Below, one piece after another: positions 47,201 to 51,753 of a stretch of DNA of 64,000 nucleotides. The stretch is from NCBI GenBank assembly GCA_039619475.1, contig CM077115.1, positions 296,299,756 to 296,363,755 on the forward strand. The letters run 5' to 3'. The notes under the pieces were generated by a model, which saw nothing but the letters and a program-made list of their open reading frames with translations, searched no databases and was not told where the DNA came from. The translations under genes and the position numbers were made by a program. This DNA comes from Icerya purchasi. Taxonomy: Eukaryota; Arthropoda; Insecta; Hemiptera; Monophlebidae. The first letter of the stretch is position 1; every line of letters starts with the position of its first letter.

Positions 47201-49666
47201 ACGTATTTTTTTGCATTTAAAATACATTCTTTTTAAAGCGCTTAATTCAGTCGTAATAAGTGTACGTAAAATTCATCATATGTGTAACAAACTAATTGTA
47301 TTGTAAAATTTAATTTATTCTCCGCCCCTTTTATTGTTTTCTATTTTGCTGTTTATTTTTTTTGTGGTATTAATTATTTCCGTGGTTATATAGAGTCGAA
47401 ATCATTAAAGATTAATGCTTTCAAGTTCAATTTTAACTGTACTAAGATAGTTGAAATAGTCATTTATTTACGTTATTCATATTAACTAGGCAAAAACCGG
47501 ACATTCGACTTATTAATGAACATTTGGTACTTCTATTGATGTATTCAGATTAATTGTAATTTACTTTGCATTAGCTTTCGAGTTAATACATTTTGCAGTA
47601 GCAACGGCGCGTATGTGATATCAACCACTCCACCGGGACAAAAAACGTTAATTAAAAATTAATATATTTCATATATTAAGATTGATCCATGATTAGTTTC
47701 CATATTATTATCGATTTATATTTTGGTGTAATAATTTTAAAAATATTTCAACTTCAGAAAATTTTTAATGTGTTTTAAATAATCGAAAACGCGAAATAAC
47801 AAAACTTATCAAAACAAAATTCTTCATATTTCGAAGAAATTAAACGAATGTGTAGCTCTGAGCAACTCTGAATGCGAAAACAACAAATACAGAAAAACAA
47901 CGAAGACGAGCTTTTTTAAAAGATAACTTAATTAAAGAAAAGAAAAATTGTTTTAAACAGACGTGTTAGTTTAATAAAAAGTATTTATTGATACATTATT
48001 TATCCCATTTCAGATTACATTTAAGTTTGTTTAAATAATAATCGTCAAATAAAAACATAACATGAATTTCATAAAAACAAATAATTTTGAAATCATCAAT
48101 AGTAATTTATTGTGTGTTCCCGCTAAAAAAAAAAACAAAAAAAAACATATTATTTGGATCGTCAATGAACAATAAATAGACAAAACGAACAACAGCATTA
48201 GAAACTGATTCGGATAAAGAACACGCCTGTTAAATTCATTGAAGAAATAAAAAAAAGGGTGGAAAACTTTTCTTTTTCATAATCTAATGAAGATTTCGTT
48301 GCCTCTTCCTACTAAAAACACGGAACTACGACAAAACTTAAAATTTTAACAAAGATAAAGTTGAGATACGATACAAACGGTCTCTGTCAGTGATGTCGCT
48401 ATTTTTATTCGCCAGGAATATCTAAACTTTAAATTGTTACAATTTCTGCACTGTTTGTGATATCAACGTGAAACAAAGCTTAGGGTGACAACCCACGCAA
48501 TGTAAGATTTACGCTGGGTGAACTTTAGCATTATTTCCGTAATAATTTAATCAGAATAGACAAATATTTGAGAAAATAGGTTTTCTGCTTAAATATGATA
48601 AAAAATAAGCAATGATTACACTGTAAATATTCTTAAACCACAGACACACACTACAGTTTTACATTTAGTACGGATTCAATAAAATTTTTAGATATATATA
48701 TATATACATATTTAACAGAAAAACATTTATTATGCCAATATAAATTTGAAACGGAAAATACAACACTTTATTTATTTACTTTTCAATATACACTACTATT
48801 TATCATAACATTTTTAGTGTATATTTTAAGGTTTTTCAGTGCGTATAAATTCGAACACTAACGGCACTCATAACTAGTTTTTAATTTAGGTATTATGAAA
48901 CTAAATTCTTTTGGCGCTTTCTTGAAAAAATTGCGAGACTTCAACCACATCACTTTCCAAAAAAGAATGTATTATATATTTATAGATATTCCAAATTCAT
49001 AATTTTTCCAAACATGCTTAAATTTTTGCCTCTCTATATTTTCTTGTATCCTTAATCCTTTTTTTATATTTTTTACGGAACTAATTTTTTATATACTACC
49101 CAACGGATAAACAATTTTAATAGGCGACTTTTCCTTTTTTAACTGTCTTATTAATATTTTCCATCACTACGTATATTTTAAAAATACATAATAAAAATAA
49201 ATAAAACTTACAACTGTTCTTCTGTCGCTTCCCAACAACTTAAAACCATTCCACATGCGAAACAAATTGCTCCTTCGTCACCATCCGCTAGTGATTTATA
49301 ATAAAATCCAGCTCGAGCTAATTGGTCTGGAGATGCACACCTAGAACAAATAAATTAATATGTAGAATATTGTTATTTTTTCCTCCTTTTTTAAAAGGGG
49401 AATAGGAATAAAATAGAAAAAAATACATACTGAAAATTGAGGCCCGTCCACTTTGAAAAAGTTTTACTTCTTTTCAACTCATTAGCCATCATAGTAGATT
49501 CCATAGACGGCAAACTGTGTTCAAATAACGAATGCAATCGCGCGGTAATTGAGCTGCTAATTGAAAAGCCTTGTACGTATTTCGTATTCAAACGTAATTC
49601 GTTCACTGTATTATACATAGCGTGCATCAATATAACGAATGGTATTTTCAGCTTTACTATATTCCA
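503..49666 (-). CDS. Bruce: BIRC6/Bruce (apollon), partial: 22 internal exons of a giant BIR-containing E2/E3 ubiquitin ligase
   Basis: Members of this family are cytosolic/trans-Golgi proteins of roughly 4,500-4,900 residues. They bind caspases and IAP antagonists through one BIR domain and ubiquitinate them with a C-terminal UBC domain. Here 22 exons (listed separately) join in consistent phase, giving about 1,755 codons without a stop. What is seen: a complete BIR with all zinc ligands, WD-like propeller strands, the 'LTKFENVTPRF' and 'TRSWKLQ' motifs, 'FGLYGCPFDAELFD', 'LLQFTCHSASD' and a jelly-roll block 'VVLDFGHPVILTD'. All occur in the order I know from human BIRC6. The start codon, first ~200 residues, distal body and UBC domain are outside the window, so E2 activity cannot be assessed here. 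Introns range from about 90 nt to over 5 kb and carry many transposon relics, but none disrupts an exon. Identity as the Bruce orthologue is very secure; individual splice sites were chosen by eye. Confidence 0.96.
732..1537 (-). other. Bruce intron U-V
   Basis: Ordinary AT-rich intron. The only distinct feature is a purine tract at about 1,076-1,112 (A-runs followed by GGGTGGGGGGAGGAGG on the plus strand). No gene or element seen. Confidence 0.6.
1538..1744 (-). CDS. Bruce: Bruce exon U: armadillo-like helical segment
   Basis: 69 codons, phase 0 to 0, bounded by 'gctttag' and GTAAGT. Helical sequence with 'SMTYRQQLNFLISFMKRI' and 'KLKLIIELLLEISLYMTHKL', equivalent in position and pattern to the human stretch ending 'LRTIIRYLLDTLLSLLHA'. 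Confidence 0.88.
1745..4861 (-). other. Bruce intron T-U
   Basis: AT-rich intron with long A-runs near 3,193-3,211 and 3,477-3,499. The open frames there are low-complexity F/Y/L or K/N-rich artefacts. A tRNA-like SINE head is annotated at 4,020-4,170. Otherwise nothing is seen. Confidence 0.6.
4020..4170 (+). repeat. tRNA-derived SINE-like fragment
   Basis: The stretch from about 4,023 has 'TTAGCTAGAGTTCGTTAAAGAG', close to an A-box in the usual tRNA context, and 37 bp later 'GGGTCGAATCC', a good B-box. The spacing matches a pol III tRNA-type promoter. The cloverleaf is broken, so this is a tRNA pseudogene or SINE head, not a working tRNA. Confidence 0.5.
4862..5050 (-). CDS. Bruce: Bruce exon T: helical segment after the jelly-roll
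   Basis: 63 codons reading 'LERMIQDLRCKYESSCSKLK' and a helical continuation to 'RVTNLYH'. The parallel in human BIRC6 is 'MMVALQEDIQCRYNLACHRLE' through 'RVFSAYQ'. Acceptor 'gatttcag', donor GTATGT, phase 0 to 0. Confidence 0.93.
5463..5510. repeat. (TA)n microsatellite
   Basis: About 24 uninterrupted TA units, ending in ACACATATAATA. It produces a spurious YIYIYI reading frame. Confidence 0.95.
7190..7338 (+). repeat. Dispersed ~150 bp repeat, copy 1
   Basis: Sequence from 'ATGCAACGCAGGTGTACACACG' to 'GGTGGTTTGCCATTG' recurs in inverted orientation at 59,413-59,570, and its middle ('GTAGCCGCTTGTTATCGC...TGCTGTGTACT') recurs at about 36,990-37,085 within a tRNA-derived SINE. It is GC-richer than its surroundings. 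Probably a SINE body; no coding capacity. Confidence 0.75.
8078..8230 (-). CDS. Bruce: Bruce exon S: jelly-roll / CBM-like domain, second part
   Basis: Reads 'ISIVGLFINNSSRCRIPIG' then 'CFYGHIYTSP', matching human 'ITVIGRYGSTNARAKIPLG' and 'FYYGHTYILP'. It was located by asking where the missing residues between exons R and T must lie. Acceptor 'ttgcacag', donor GTACGT, phase 0 to 0 (51 codons). Confidence 0.93.
9838..10130. repeat. Two related 'GGTCAA...CCCTTGCGAG' patches and a short tandem repeat
   Basis: 'GGGTCAAGGTGGCTTGCTCCCTTGCGAG' at about 9,839 and 'GGGGTCAAAGGGCACAGCCCCTTGCGAG' at about 10,095 are diverged copies of one motif about 255 bp apart. Between them 'AAAAAATGTCCGAATTTxATGTAA' occurs twice in tandem. 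Probably transposon debris of unknown class. Confidence 0.5.
11018..11142. repeat. Perfect palindrome, 60-bp arms and 5-bp loop
   Basis: Left arm 11,018-11,077 and right arm 11,083-11,142 are exact reverse complements over 60 bp by base-by-base check, with loop GGATG. Symmetry breaks immediately at 11,017/11,143. A 'GAAGATGGGTTATGCCCGAAAACG' motif lies about 90 bp to the right. May be a recent inverted duplication, a fold-back element, or an assembly artefact. Confidence 0.97.
11864..12157 (-). CDS. Bruce: Bruce exon R: jelly-roll / CBM-like domain, first part
   Basis: Contains 'VVLDFGHPVILTDVIFPPY', 'SLTISVWLNDESD', 'CLAISTDINSRVLILSD' and 'PPPLCQYVK', matching human 'VTLDFGRPILLTDVLIPTC', 'SLSIDIWTLG', 'LVVATDISTHSLILHD' and 'PPPVCRFMK'. 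It also includes about 30 residues upstream of the first methionine of the open frame, back to a 'cgttttag' acceptor. Donor GTACGT, phase 0. Confidence 0.95.
12158..15370 (-). other. Bruce intron Q-R
   Basis: Holds GC-richer unexplained patches at 12,215-12,430 and 13,080-13,420 (no family recognised), then a decayed Mutator-like element at 13,494-15,035. The rest is ordinary AT-rich sequence. Confidence 0.55.
13494..15035 (+). pseudogene. Decayed Mutator-like transposase-domain element
   Basis: Across stops and frameshifts on the plus strand I read 'EKGYKAIIELKPYNNEK' (from about 14,269), 'DLIRHYGLIIKRNTKSAEKI' (from 14,361), 'PDS*CE*HEAEVNETSDEF' (about 14,482) and 'LAQKFIGENIQNSNKLLNTL' (about 14,617). 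This order (KxYxP, then a LLRHHxGLAIRRNT-like helix, then a PDSWC-like motif, then a KCxxGxTQNxNE-like motif) is what I know from insect proteins annotated as Mutator-like transposase domain. Possible inverted ends with CTCCCTAA lie near 13,494-13,516 and 15,006-15,035. It is clearly broken. Family assignment is from recall of the pattern and could be wrong. Confidence 0.5.
15371..15733 (-). CDS. Bruce: Bruce exon Q: helical start and proline-rich linker
   Basis: 121 codons, phase 0 to 0. It begins 'PFDLKTEFPNILPDEMYHHL', then 'FAKKLIYVSKYQ', then a proline/serine/threonine-rich low-complexity stretch including 'PALYLPTAPIPLIQPTSF'. BIRC6 has a similar proline-rich linker just before the jelly-roll domain. 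Acceptor 'tttacag', donor GTAAGT. Confidence 0.88.
15734..17322 (-). other. Bruce intron P-Q
   Basis: AT-rich intron, no coding sequence or repeat family recognised. Confidence 0.6.
17323..17450 (-). CDS. Bruce: Bruce exon P: linker exon
   Basis: A 128 bp exon reading 'VNMYFPSSSSPDNNYVSTLK', mostly polar linker with weak conservation. It is supported by phase continuity (1 in, 0 out), a good GTAAGA donor and a 'agcctaag'-side acceptor AG at 17,451-17,452. A large inverted-repeat mariner lies about 110 bp upstream of its acceptor. Confidence 0.8.
17519..17558. repeat. (CA)n(TA)n microsatellite
   Basis: Compound dinucleotide repeat directly abutting the left arm of the mariner element. Confidence 0.85.
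17560..18812 (+). mobile_element. Mariner-like element with ~200 bp inverted terminal arms
   Basis: The arms, about 17,560-17,755 and 18,606-18,812, are reverse complements at high identity, including 'GAGGATGATAACTGCCGAAA' and 'GATGTGCAGTTTC'. Mariner elements normally have TIRs near 28 bp; the usual-type ends (CGTGGGTCxxTCAATAA...) sit inside the arms at about 17,709 and 18,640. The right arm carries an extra TA-rich microsatellite (about 18,645-18,672). The interior holds a broken transposase (separate entry). It lies in a Bruce intron, close to exon P. Confidence 0.85.
17864..18540 (+). pseudogene. Mariner transposase remnant
   Basis: Opens 'VSYETRAVTKFLTAEEV' and 'IDRRLCIAYDANSIMTRK', the first helix-turn-helix of mariner transposases, then stops. 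After a gap of degraded sequence the C-terminal pattern appears: 'DVAAPSDFHVFP' (equivalent to LAPSDFHLFP), then 'GKRFVTDDEITEAITTFF' and 'FYHDVIDKCPNVFGNYIKK'. The middle with the first two catalytic aspartates is missing or unreadable. Non-functional. Confidence 0.8.
20163..22293 (+). mobile_element. piggyBac element with TTAA ends
   Basis: Ends are TTAACACTAGACCTACC at 20,163 and its counterpart GGTAGGTTTAGTGTTAA ending 22,293, i.e. a 17-bp terminal inverted repeat with one mismatch. The TTAA at each edge is the standard piggyBac target. Subterminal palindromic motifs of the form GGTCAAATGACCG occur at about 20,188, 20,338 (variant) and 22,232-22,246. Length 2.1 kb is right for an autonomous element. 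The transposase inside is broken. Confidence 0.93.
20484..22125 (+). pseudogene. piggyBac transposase, frameshifted
   Basis: Starts 'MSRHRKNINLLV' with an acidic N-terminal region, then the core: 'GTVWQKIREES', 'SGPTRHAKRNI', 'LRAFIGLLYARGLYEAK'. After a break near 21,030: 'EVMRFIQFDNRNQRS', 'YISIDEQLF' (first catalytic Asp, followed by a stop), 'DKFGIKFWFASDV', 'ITTDDFFTSM' (second Asp) and, near 21,708, 'GVDVTDQMARKYSVKS' (third Asp). The C-terminus has the cysteine-rich finger with 'CQIRYC' and 'CVNCKRYVC', where a TGA replaces one codon, and ends 'CKKCAQNAYI'. All parts of the family are present in order, but at least four lesions make it inactive. Minus-strand open frames here are shadows. 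Confidence 0.92.
22629..22781 (-). CDS. Bruce: Bruce exon O: 'LMEVELLQFTC' segment
   Basis: Reads 'GLMEVELLQFTCHSASDN' then 'KIERSQI', matching human 'GLLEVEPLHFTCVSTSDG' and 'RIERDD'. No long open frame marks it. Acceptor 'tatgcag', donor GTAATA, phase 1 in and out. Confidence 0.94.
23154..24096 (-). mobile_element. Internally deleted mariner element
   Basis: Inverted ends: left 'GTGGGTCGGCTGAAAAGTGATGCACACATG...' and right, on the other strand, 'GTGGGTCCGTTGAAAAGTAATGCACACATG...', matching over about 45 bp including 'CTTGTAGAACGC'. A TA lies at the left edge; the right TA is lost (CACAGA). At about 940 bp it is shorter than a full mariner (~1.3 kb). It ends about 45 bp from the Bruce exon N donor site. 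Confidence 0.9.
23270..23930 (-). pseudogene. Mariner transposase remnant, central part deleted
   Basis: Reads 'STKVKQRAVITL' then, after a frameshift, 'APTEIYPRLKDVCGDDAVDR', 'STVNRWVIKF' and 'DETRSERPIIS', the paired helix-turn-helix and linker of mauritiana-type mariner transposases. It then jumps to the C-terminus with 'PDLAPCDFYLFP'-like residues, 'FFSDGMKKLATRWEKCV' and 'SLNGD'. The region with the first two catalytic Asp residues is deleted, so this copy cannot transpose itself. Confidence 0.88.
24140..24357 (-). CDS. Bruce: Bruce exon N: 'FGLYGCPFD' segment
   Basis: Opens with 'FGLYGCPFDAELFDADL', almost the same as human 'YGLYSSPFDPVLFDLEM'. The exon continues with 'FIWLINN', 'PQLFIPLSDGGTFWNGF' and 'KDLISKG', with donor GTAAGC. 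A mariner copy ends about 45 bp downstream of this donor; open-frame residues beyond 'ISKG' are intron and mariner sequence. Confidence 0.94.
24358..26651 (-). other. Bruce intron M-N with a GC-richer block
   Basis: The block at about 25,020-25,930 is distinctly less AT-rich and has open frames on both strands, including 103 codons at 25,603-25,914 (+) and 95 codons at 25,048-25,335 (-). I recognise no family in either. It may be a transposon, a retrocopy, or an internal regulatory region. The rest is plain AT-rich sequence. Confidence 0.5.
26652..26906 (-). CDS. Bruce: Bruce exon M: helical segment with 'ALRWFFYML'
   Basis: Contains 'LKCWSAGALRWFFYMLTN' and 'CFSLLMSISKELHKRKNRYH', ending 'LILRSR', equivalent to human 'YWYFVLLNYV' and 'CASLLTAVSRQLQDR...ALLQTR'. 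The 5' end is the only acceptor that fits phase 2: 'attaaag' at 26,907-26,908. Its pyrimidine tract is poor, so that end is less sure than the rest. Confidence 0.9.
26989..27052. repeat. Compound (AC)n(AT)n(GT)n microsatellite
   Basis: About 17 AC units, 9-10 AT units and 6 GT units in succession. The sequence as a whole is self-complementary and could form a hairpin. Confidence 0.95.
27890..28320 (+). repeat. SINE-like repeat with tRNA-type head
   Basis: 'GATAGCCGAGTGACTAAAACGACTGCC' at about 27,899 resembles an A-box region and 'GGGGTTATCAGTTAG' about 35 bp on a degraded B-box. Downstream, 'AAGGCAATGAAAAACCACCACACG' (about 28,014) resembles 'AAGGCAATGGCAAATCACCAC' at 59,417 in another repeat copy. 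A run of A follows near 28,316. Consistent with a tRNA-derived SINE; ends not defined. Confidence 0.5.
29383..29673 (-). CDS. Bruce: Bruce exon L: helical (armadillo-like) segment
   Basis: Reads through 'CYFENTDYQYRQMALDILIW' and 'NEIIRTGFINGDRSAAHKTV', helical sequence equivalent to human 'HAQSLVLDTLCWLAG' and 'DIVRVCFFEAGRSIAHKCA'. Phase 2 in and out; donor GTAAGT. Confidence 0.92.
30074..30207 (-). CDS. Bruce: Bruce exon K: 'EISITVRK' segment
   Basis: Short exon (134 bp) following a 101-nt intron. It ends 'AEISITVRKSKEVDIVNEK', which parallels human 'LQEVSVTIRRFKKTS'. The first half is a polar linker. Phase 0 in, 2 out; donor GTAATA. Confidence 0.9.
30309..30520 (-). CDS. Bruce: Bruce exon J: 'LLCGP...LTSP' segment
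   Basis: Reads 'ELLCGPINLKSCLDVTERAG', 'VKLTSPYLFRDKCR' and 'IIVHLRSL', equivalent to human 'DILCGPVWLASGLDLSGHAG', 'LTLTSPKLVKGMAG' and 'FLIHVKAV'. No open frame over 60 codons marks this exon; it was found by splice-phase continuity. Phase 1 in, 0 out; donor GTATTG is weak but fits. Confidence 0.92.
31930..33890 (+). mobile_element. 5'-truncated Jockey-type non-LTR retrotransposon
   Basis: A decayed LINE in sense orientation opposite to Bruce. The readable protein begins in the region between endonuclease and RT ('FPIRKCTSFPLHS', 'CSLTRNKNEVFN') and continues through the reverse transcriptase (separate entry) to 'YLSAILDKRLNFNKHIDHAI' typical of the Jockey thumb region. No endonuclease, gag or poly(A) tail is clear. 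Boundaries are approximate. Confidence 0.85.
32545..33733 (+). pseudogene. Jockey reverse transcriptase, broken
   Basis: The longest open part (32,545-33,243) has 'EIQHILKSLRLKQSTGYDNI', 'ITSLVNAMFKFGYYPKQ', 'ISLLSNLSKVVEKII', 'QFGFKLEHSTVQQI' and 'GMILLDIAKEFDTIGHDG' (first RT aspartate). After a TAA the frame continues 'LAGVPQGNISGSILFNI'. Frameshifted on, 'ALFADDAALY' gives the FADD catalytic motif at about 33,392. Both the PQG and FADD motifs are present but in different frames, so the enzyme is dead. Confidence 0.93.
34192..34373 (-). CDS. Bruce: Bruce exon I: beta-sandwich segment after the propeller
   Basis: Reads 'STWSHHLIGISLPHWVYVGH' then 'VKLKFTLRSR' and 'VQVSLLKKRD', matching human 'NSWDEHVFELVLPKACMVGH', 'VDFKFVLNSN' and 'IQVTLLKNKA'. 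Phase 2 in, 1 out, donor GTAATT. Confidence 0.94.
34374..35877 (-). other. Bruce intron H-I
   Basis: AT-rich intron with a short (TA)n (34,828-34,845). Nothing else recognised. Confidence 0.6.
35878..36099 (-). CDS. Bruce: Bruce exon H: conserved 'LxxFExxTPRF' segment
   Basis: Contains 'LVELTKFENVTPRF', 'CWSEVKQGQKQRKQ' and 'HTRSWKLQ', which parallel human 'LVELTRFETLTPRF', 'CWVEVQQEQQQRR' and 'HTRTWKLQ' in the same order. This is one of the strongest family matches in the window. Acceptor 'cgcatag', donor GTAAGT, phase 2 to 2. Confidence 0.95.
36386..36545 (-). CDS. Bruce: Bruce exon G: closing propeller strand
   Basis: Reads 'VEKLCVLSEHGKLHYFSL', equivalent to the human 'DRLCACTKGGELHFLQI', directly continuing the 'FVSVTYCT' of the previous exon over a 4.9 kb intron. 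The rest links to the next domain. Phase 1 in, 2 out; donor GTATGT. Confidence 0.92.
36735..37175 (-). repeat. tRNA-derived SINE with nested repeat module
   Basis: On the minus strand, 37,165-37,096 reads as a tRNA-like head: A-box 'TGGCCTAGTGGCTAGAGCG', loop CTTCCGA and B-box 'GGTTCGATACC' (exact consensus). The acceptor stem does not pair well, so this is a SINE head rather than a tRNA gene. Just after it, a module of about 120 bp is bounded by the inverted 13-mer TATGCGACGCTAG (37,090 and 36,978 regions) and its interior is shared with the repeats at 7,190 and 59,413. The tail goes on to about 36,735, near the palindrome ACTCGAAATTTCGAGT (about 36,768). Confidence 0.7.
41196..41236. repeat. 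(TA)n microsatellite
   Basis: About 20 TA units about 175 bp from the donor of Bruce exon F. Confidence 0.95.
41411..42064 (-). CDS. Bruce: Bruce exon F: main beta-propeller (WD-like) block
   Basis: At 654 bp it is the largest exon here. It contains 'FQYDYDISETTSSVSFSN', 'DGMLLISGLV', 'VMVLYRLKFDNTLVTLES' and 'GGELKVWNLLTYDVIASW', the last a typical WD-blade ending, then 'KFVSVTYCT', equivalent to human 'TFVSVIYCS'. Entry and exit phases are both 1; donor GTAAGT. Confidence 0.94.
42065..43274 (-). other. Bruce intron E-F
   Basis: A plus-strand open frame of 88 codons at 42,436-42,702 (basic, with KKRRLKKK) lacks recognisable homology and is probably chance. Nothing else is seen. Confidence 0.55.
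43275..43802 (-). CDS. Bruce: Bruce exon E: propeller strand plus acidic serine-rich insert
   Basis: A 528 bp exon bounded by 'ttgtatag' and GTAAGC. It reads 'VTACSALGPSWFLDYLSELP', then a charged loop, 'RARVALVVYDI' (a beta strand equivalent to the human 'LPVLLLYSIK'), and an acidic serine tail 'DTDVESSSAPSELHD'. The open frame continues upstream into the intron through a pyrimidine-derived F-rich tract, but that part is the polypyrimidine region, not protein. Confidence 0.9.
43803..44845 (-). other. Bruce intron D-E
   Basis: AT-rich intron with a (TA)n run (44,163-44,186). Nothing else recognised. Confidence 0.6.
44846..44972 (-). CDS. Bruce: Bruce exon D: serine/asparagine/glutamate-rich linker
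   Basis: Opens after 'gtgtttcag' with 'PEVVINLSTSLSSVNLDDSN' and continues as a polar, low-complexity linker ending 'IQNSHG'. In BIRC6 this place is an acidic, serine-rich disordered loop inserted in the propeller. Phases fit both neighbours (0 in, 1 out). The 3' end could be at GTAAAC (used here) or at an alternative GTACAA five bases upstream; both are out of frame with nothing downstream that would decide, so that boundary is less certain. Confidence 0.85.
44973..46192 (-). other. Bruce intron C-D
   Basis: AT-rich intron. The 75-codon minus-strand frame at 45,268-45,495 has no similarity to Bruce and no fitting splice phase, so I do not call it an exon. Confidence 0.6.
46193..46394 (-). 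CDS. Bruce: Bruce exon C: end of the BIR domain and start of the next propeller strand
   Basis: It begins 'AEHAKHAVDCPYISGEYTDN', which supplies the third and fourth zinc ligands. Joined to the previous exon, the spacing is CX2CX16HX6C, exactly canonical. It then runs to 'SDTVTVYETSKLLK', equivalent to human 'GKICIWDVSKLMK'. Entry phase 2, exit phase 0 at GTAAGC. Confidence 0.94.
46395..49211 (-). other. Bruce intron B-C, splitting the BIR domain
   Basis: A 2.8 kb intron between the two halves of the BIR zinc site. It contains the fold-back MITE at 46,925-47,392 and a short (TA)n at 48,691-48,706. Nothing else recognised. Confidence 0.65.
46925..47392. mobile_element. Fold-back MITE with ~180 bp terminal inverted repeats
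   Basis: Left arm about 46,925-47,118 and right arm about 47,212-47,392 are reverse complements with scattered mismatches. Matched landmarks include 'GGCGGAGAATAAATTAAAT' (47,010) with its complement in 'TTTAATTTATTCTCCGCC' (47,309), and 'TTATTACGACT' with 'AGTCGTAATAA'. The left arm has a small internal duplication (AATAGAAGAC twice). The loop of about 90 bp has no coding capacity. A TA may be the target duplication. Class unknown. Confidence 0.85.
49212..49340 (-). CDS. Bruce: Bruce exon B: core of the BIR domain
   Basis: The exon carries 'LARAGFYYKSLADGDE' followed by 'CFACGMVLSCWEATEEQ', holding the first two zinc cysteines (CX2C). It matches human BIRC6 'MAQAGFYHQPASSGDDRAMCF'. The preceding intron is only 90 nt (49,341-49,430). 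Acceptor is 'gttctag', donor GTAAGT; entry phase 2, exit phase 2. Confidence 0.95.
49431..49666 (-). CDS. Bruce: Bruce exon A: N-terminal region leading into the BIR domain
   Basis: This is the most 5' exon found. It opens after a 'tttttag' acceptor with an in-frame TAG directly upstream, so it cannot be extended as coding. It enters in phase 0 and leaves in phase 2 at GTATGT. Residues 'VNELRLN' and 'SITARLHSLFEHSLPS' match the helical stretch before the BIR in BIRC6 (human 'IVNELKKIN...VMDRLSYLLPS'). The exon ends with 'SKTFSKWTGLNFQ', the first strand of the BIR fold. The methionines near the start are internal, not the initiator. Confidence 0.92.
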
Positions 49667-50684
49667 CTAAAAAGTAAATTATACTTTATTAATATAAAAT
49701 CCCGCGTAATACTTATTCGTATTTTAATAATTTTTCAAATTACAGTAATGAAAAAATTACAAAAGAAAATAAAACTAATTTTATATAATAATAAAAATAA
49801 TAATTAAACAACTAGGAGCGAGTGTATGATGTAAAATATATTTAGGAGTTTACGGAGTTTTCAGCTATTACATTTATTAGCAAAGTTAAGAAAATTAAAT
49901 TATTCATTTTACTGTTTAGGACAATTTTTTAACTAAATTCAACTTAAAACCTTTCACTTGGCACTATATCAATCCACTTTTGCATACAAAATAATCCGCT
50001 GAGAAAATGCAGACACTTACCATTTGTCACCAATCATTTATCTCCAAAAATCTCTTCTTAAAAAATTAATTGCCGACAAGCAAAAAAAAAAAATGATATT
50101 AAAACACTATTAAGTATTAGAGATCTGTATTGTTCGCATTTGTTACTTCACGTACTAAAAAATACAGATAATTTTGGTATAAAAATTTATACTGGAATTA
50201 CTGGATCATCAGAGACCATACATACCATACATTAGTAAATATTATGTAACAGAACAAGCGAGATATGCAGGTTCTAAATTATTTAACTCGTGGCCAAATA
50301 CATTAAAAATGATCCTAAAAACTATAAGCGCAACCTTAAAATCCGAATTAACTTTATTTTAAATGAGAACTCGAAATCCTTAGAAAACGCAATAACATTT
50401 TATAAACACGCTTCATTTCAATACATATCATGAAACTACAAAATCCTAGATGATATTTATAATCGATAACATCATTTTATAATATTTCAAATTTACAGGT
50501 AATACTGTACCTGCGAAATATATTTGAAAACCATAAACCTCTTACACATTACATTATAATACTTCTAAAAGCTACAATTTAAATTTTGAAAACCGCAGAA
50601 ATTAATTTAACAAGTACATATCATAAAGATTAACTTCACCTTATGGCATGCTTTTAAAATTCGCATATTGCAAAATTACTTTTA
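49667..50684 (-). other. AT-rich DNA upstream of exon A
   Basis: Probably the intron leading to the still more 5' Bruce exons. No exon matching the first ~200 residues of BIRC6 was found here. Confidence 0.5.
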
Positions 50685-51753
50685 TACGGTCTGTGACATA
50701 AGAGCGTGTATGGCAAAACTTTGTACTTGAAATCGTTAGAGGGAAAATCCAAGTTTGAGCAGATAGCGACAACCTTCCTTTTAGATGCTTTGTACAAAAT
50801 GTCTCAGTTGTCGTTCGGTTTCGTTGCAAAAACAAAATTAGTCGCACGCTCTCGTCAACGTCTTGTTCATCTTCAACAGTCGTCATTCGTCCGATTGGTG
50901 TTATGTCGTTTCGATATATACGCTATTTTGCGTCTCGGCTTTTCGCACCTTCGTTATCTCGTTATTGCGCTATTATTTCGTTTTTACCCCCTTTTTAAAC
51001 TGTTTTGGAAACAGTCTTTTTTAAGACTTCTAATCGATACCGGATATTCAATCGTATTTAGTTAATAAACAATTTATTAATTGACCGGTAAAAATCATTC
51101 GAAAACATATTTTTGTCCTGCGGAATATAAACGAAAATATCGTAACACCTGGTTTAACCACGCCAATAGACTCATCATTCAACGGACCGTTTGCGCGTCT
51201 GGGGCTGCCTCTCAAAGCAGGGATTTGACAATTTGCACGTCTTTATAGAAAAATTGACCGCTGCCAAAATGGTCAAAATATATCAGAGGGCTTTATTACC
51301 ATCCGCCAAAAGGTAGTTTACGTGGAAAAATAAAACTTAGCTACTGTAAGAAGATAATGACCCAAAACATCAAAGTCGTCTTTGTACTGCATGGAAACAA
51401 GAAAATGGGGTTAACATAGTGGATTGGCCCTCGCAGTCGCCAGATGTAAATCCAATAGAAAATATGTGGGCGCTTCTCACGATGAAACTCCGAAGGAAGA
51501 AGATCTGGACCGTCAAGCAGTTATTTTGACAAATTCGATTGATATAAAGGTCTTTTCCTCAAGATTATGCCAAACATTTGGTAGAAAGTGTACATCGGAG
51601 ATGCCAGGCAATTATTAATAACGGAGGCGATCGGACATCTTATTAATAATAAAGCATCACGATCTATACCATTTAGTAAGTATTTCTTTTTTAAGTCATT
51701 ATCCTCAATAATTTTTGAGTTTTGCCGTACACACTCTTATGAAACAGACTGTA
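50685..51753 (+). mobile_element. Tc1-like transposon
   Basis: Ends match: left TATACGGTCTGTGACATAAG and, on the other strand, right TATACAGTCTGTTTCATAAG, continuing 'AGxGTGTAxGGCAAAACT'. The inverted repeat is about 40 bp with few mismatches. TA flanks both ends. About 1.07 kb. Interior holds a shattered transposase. Confidence 0.9.
51150..51640 (+). pseudogene. Tc1-family transposase remnant
   Basis: Across frames I read 'RLRVWGCLSKQGFDNLHVF' (the GGGxxMVWGCxS region of Tc1 transposases), 'RALLPSA', then 'CTAWKQENGVNIVDWPSQSP' and 'DVNPIENMWALLTMKLR', the highly conserved WPSQSPDLNPIENxW block with the catalytic glutamate. The upstream 50,760-51,110 must hold the N-terminal part but is too degraded to read securely. 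Several frameshifts; inactive. Confidence 0.88.
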
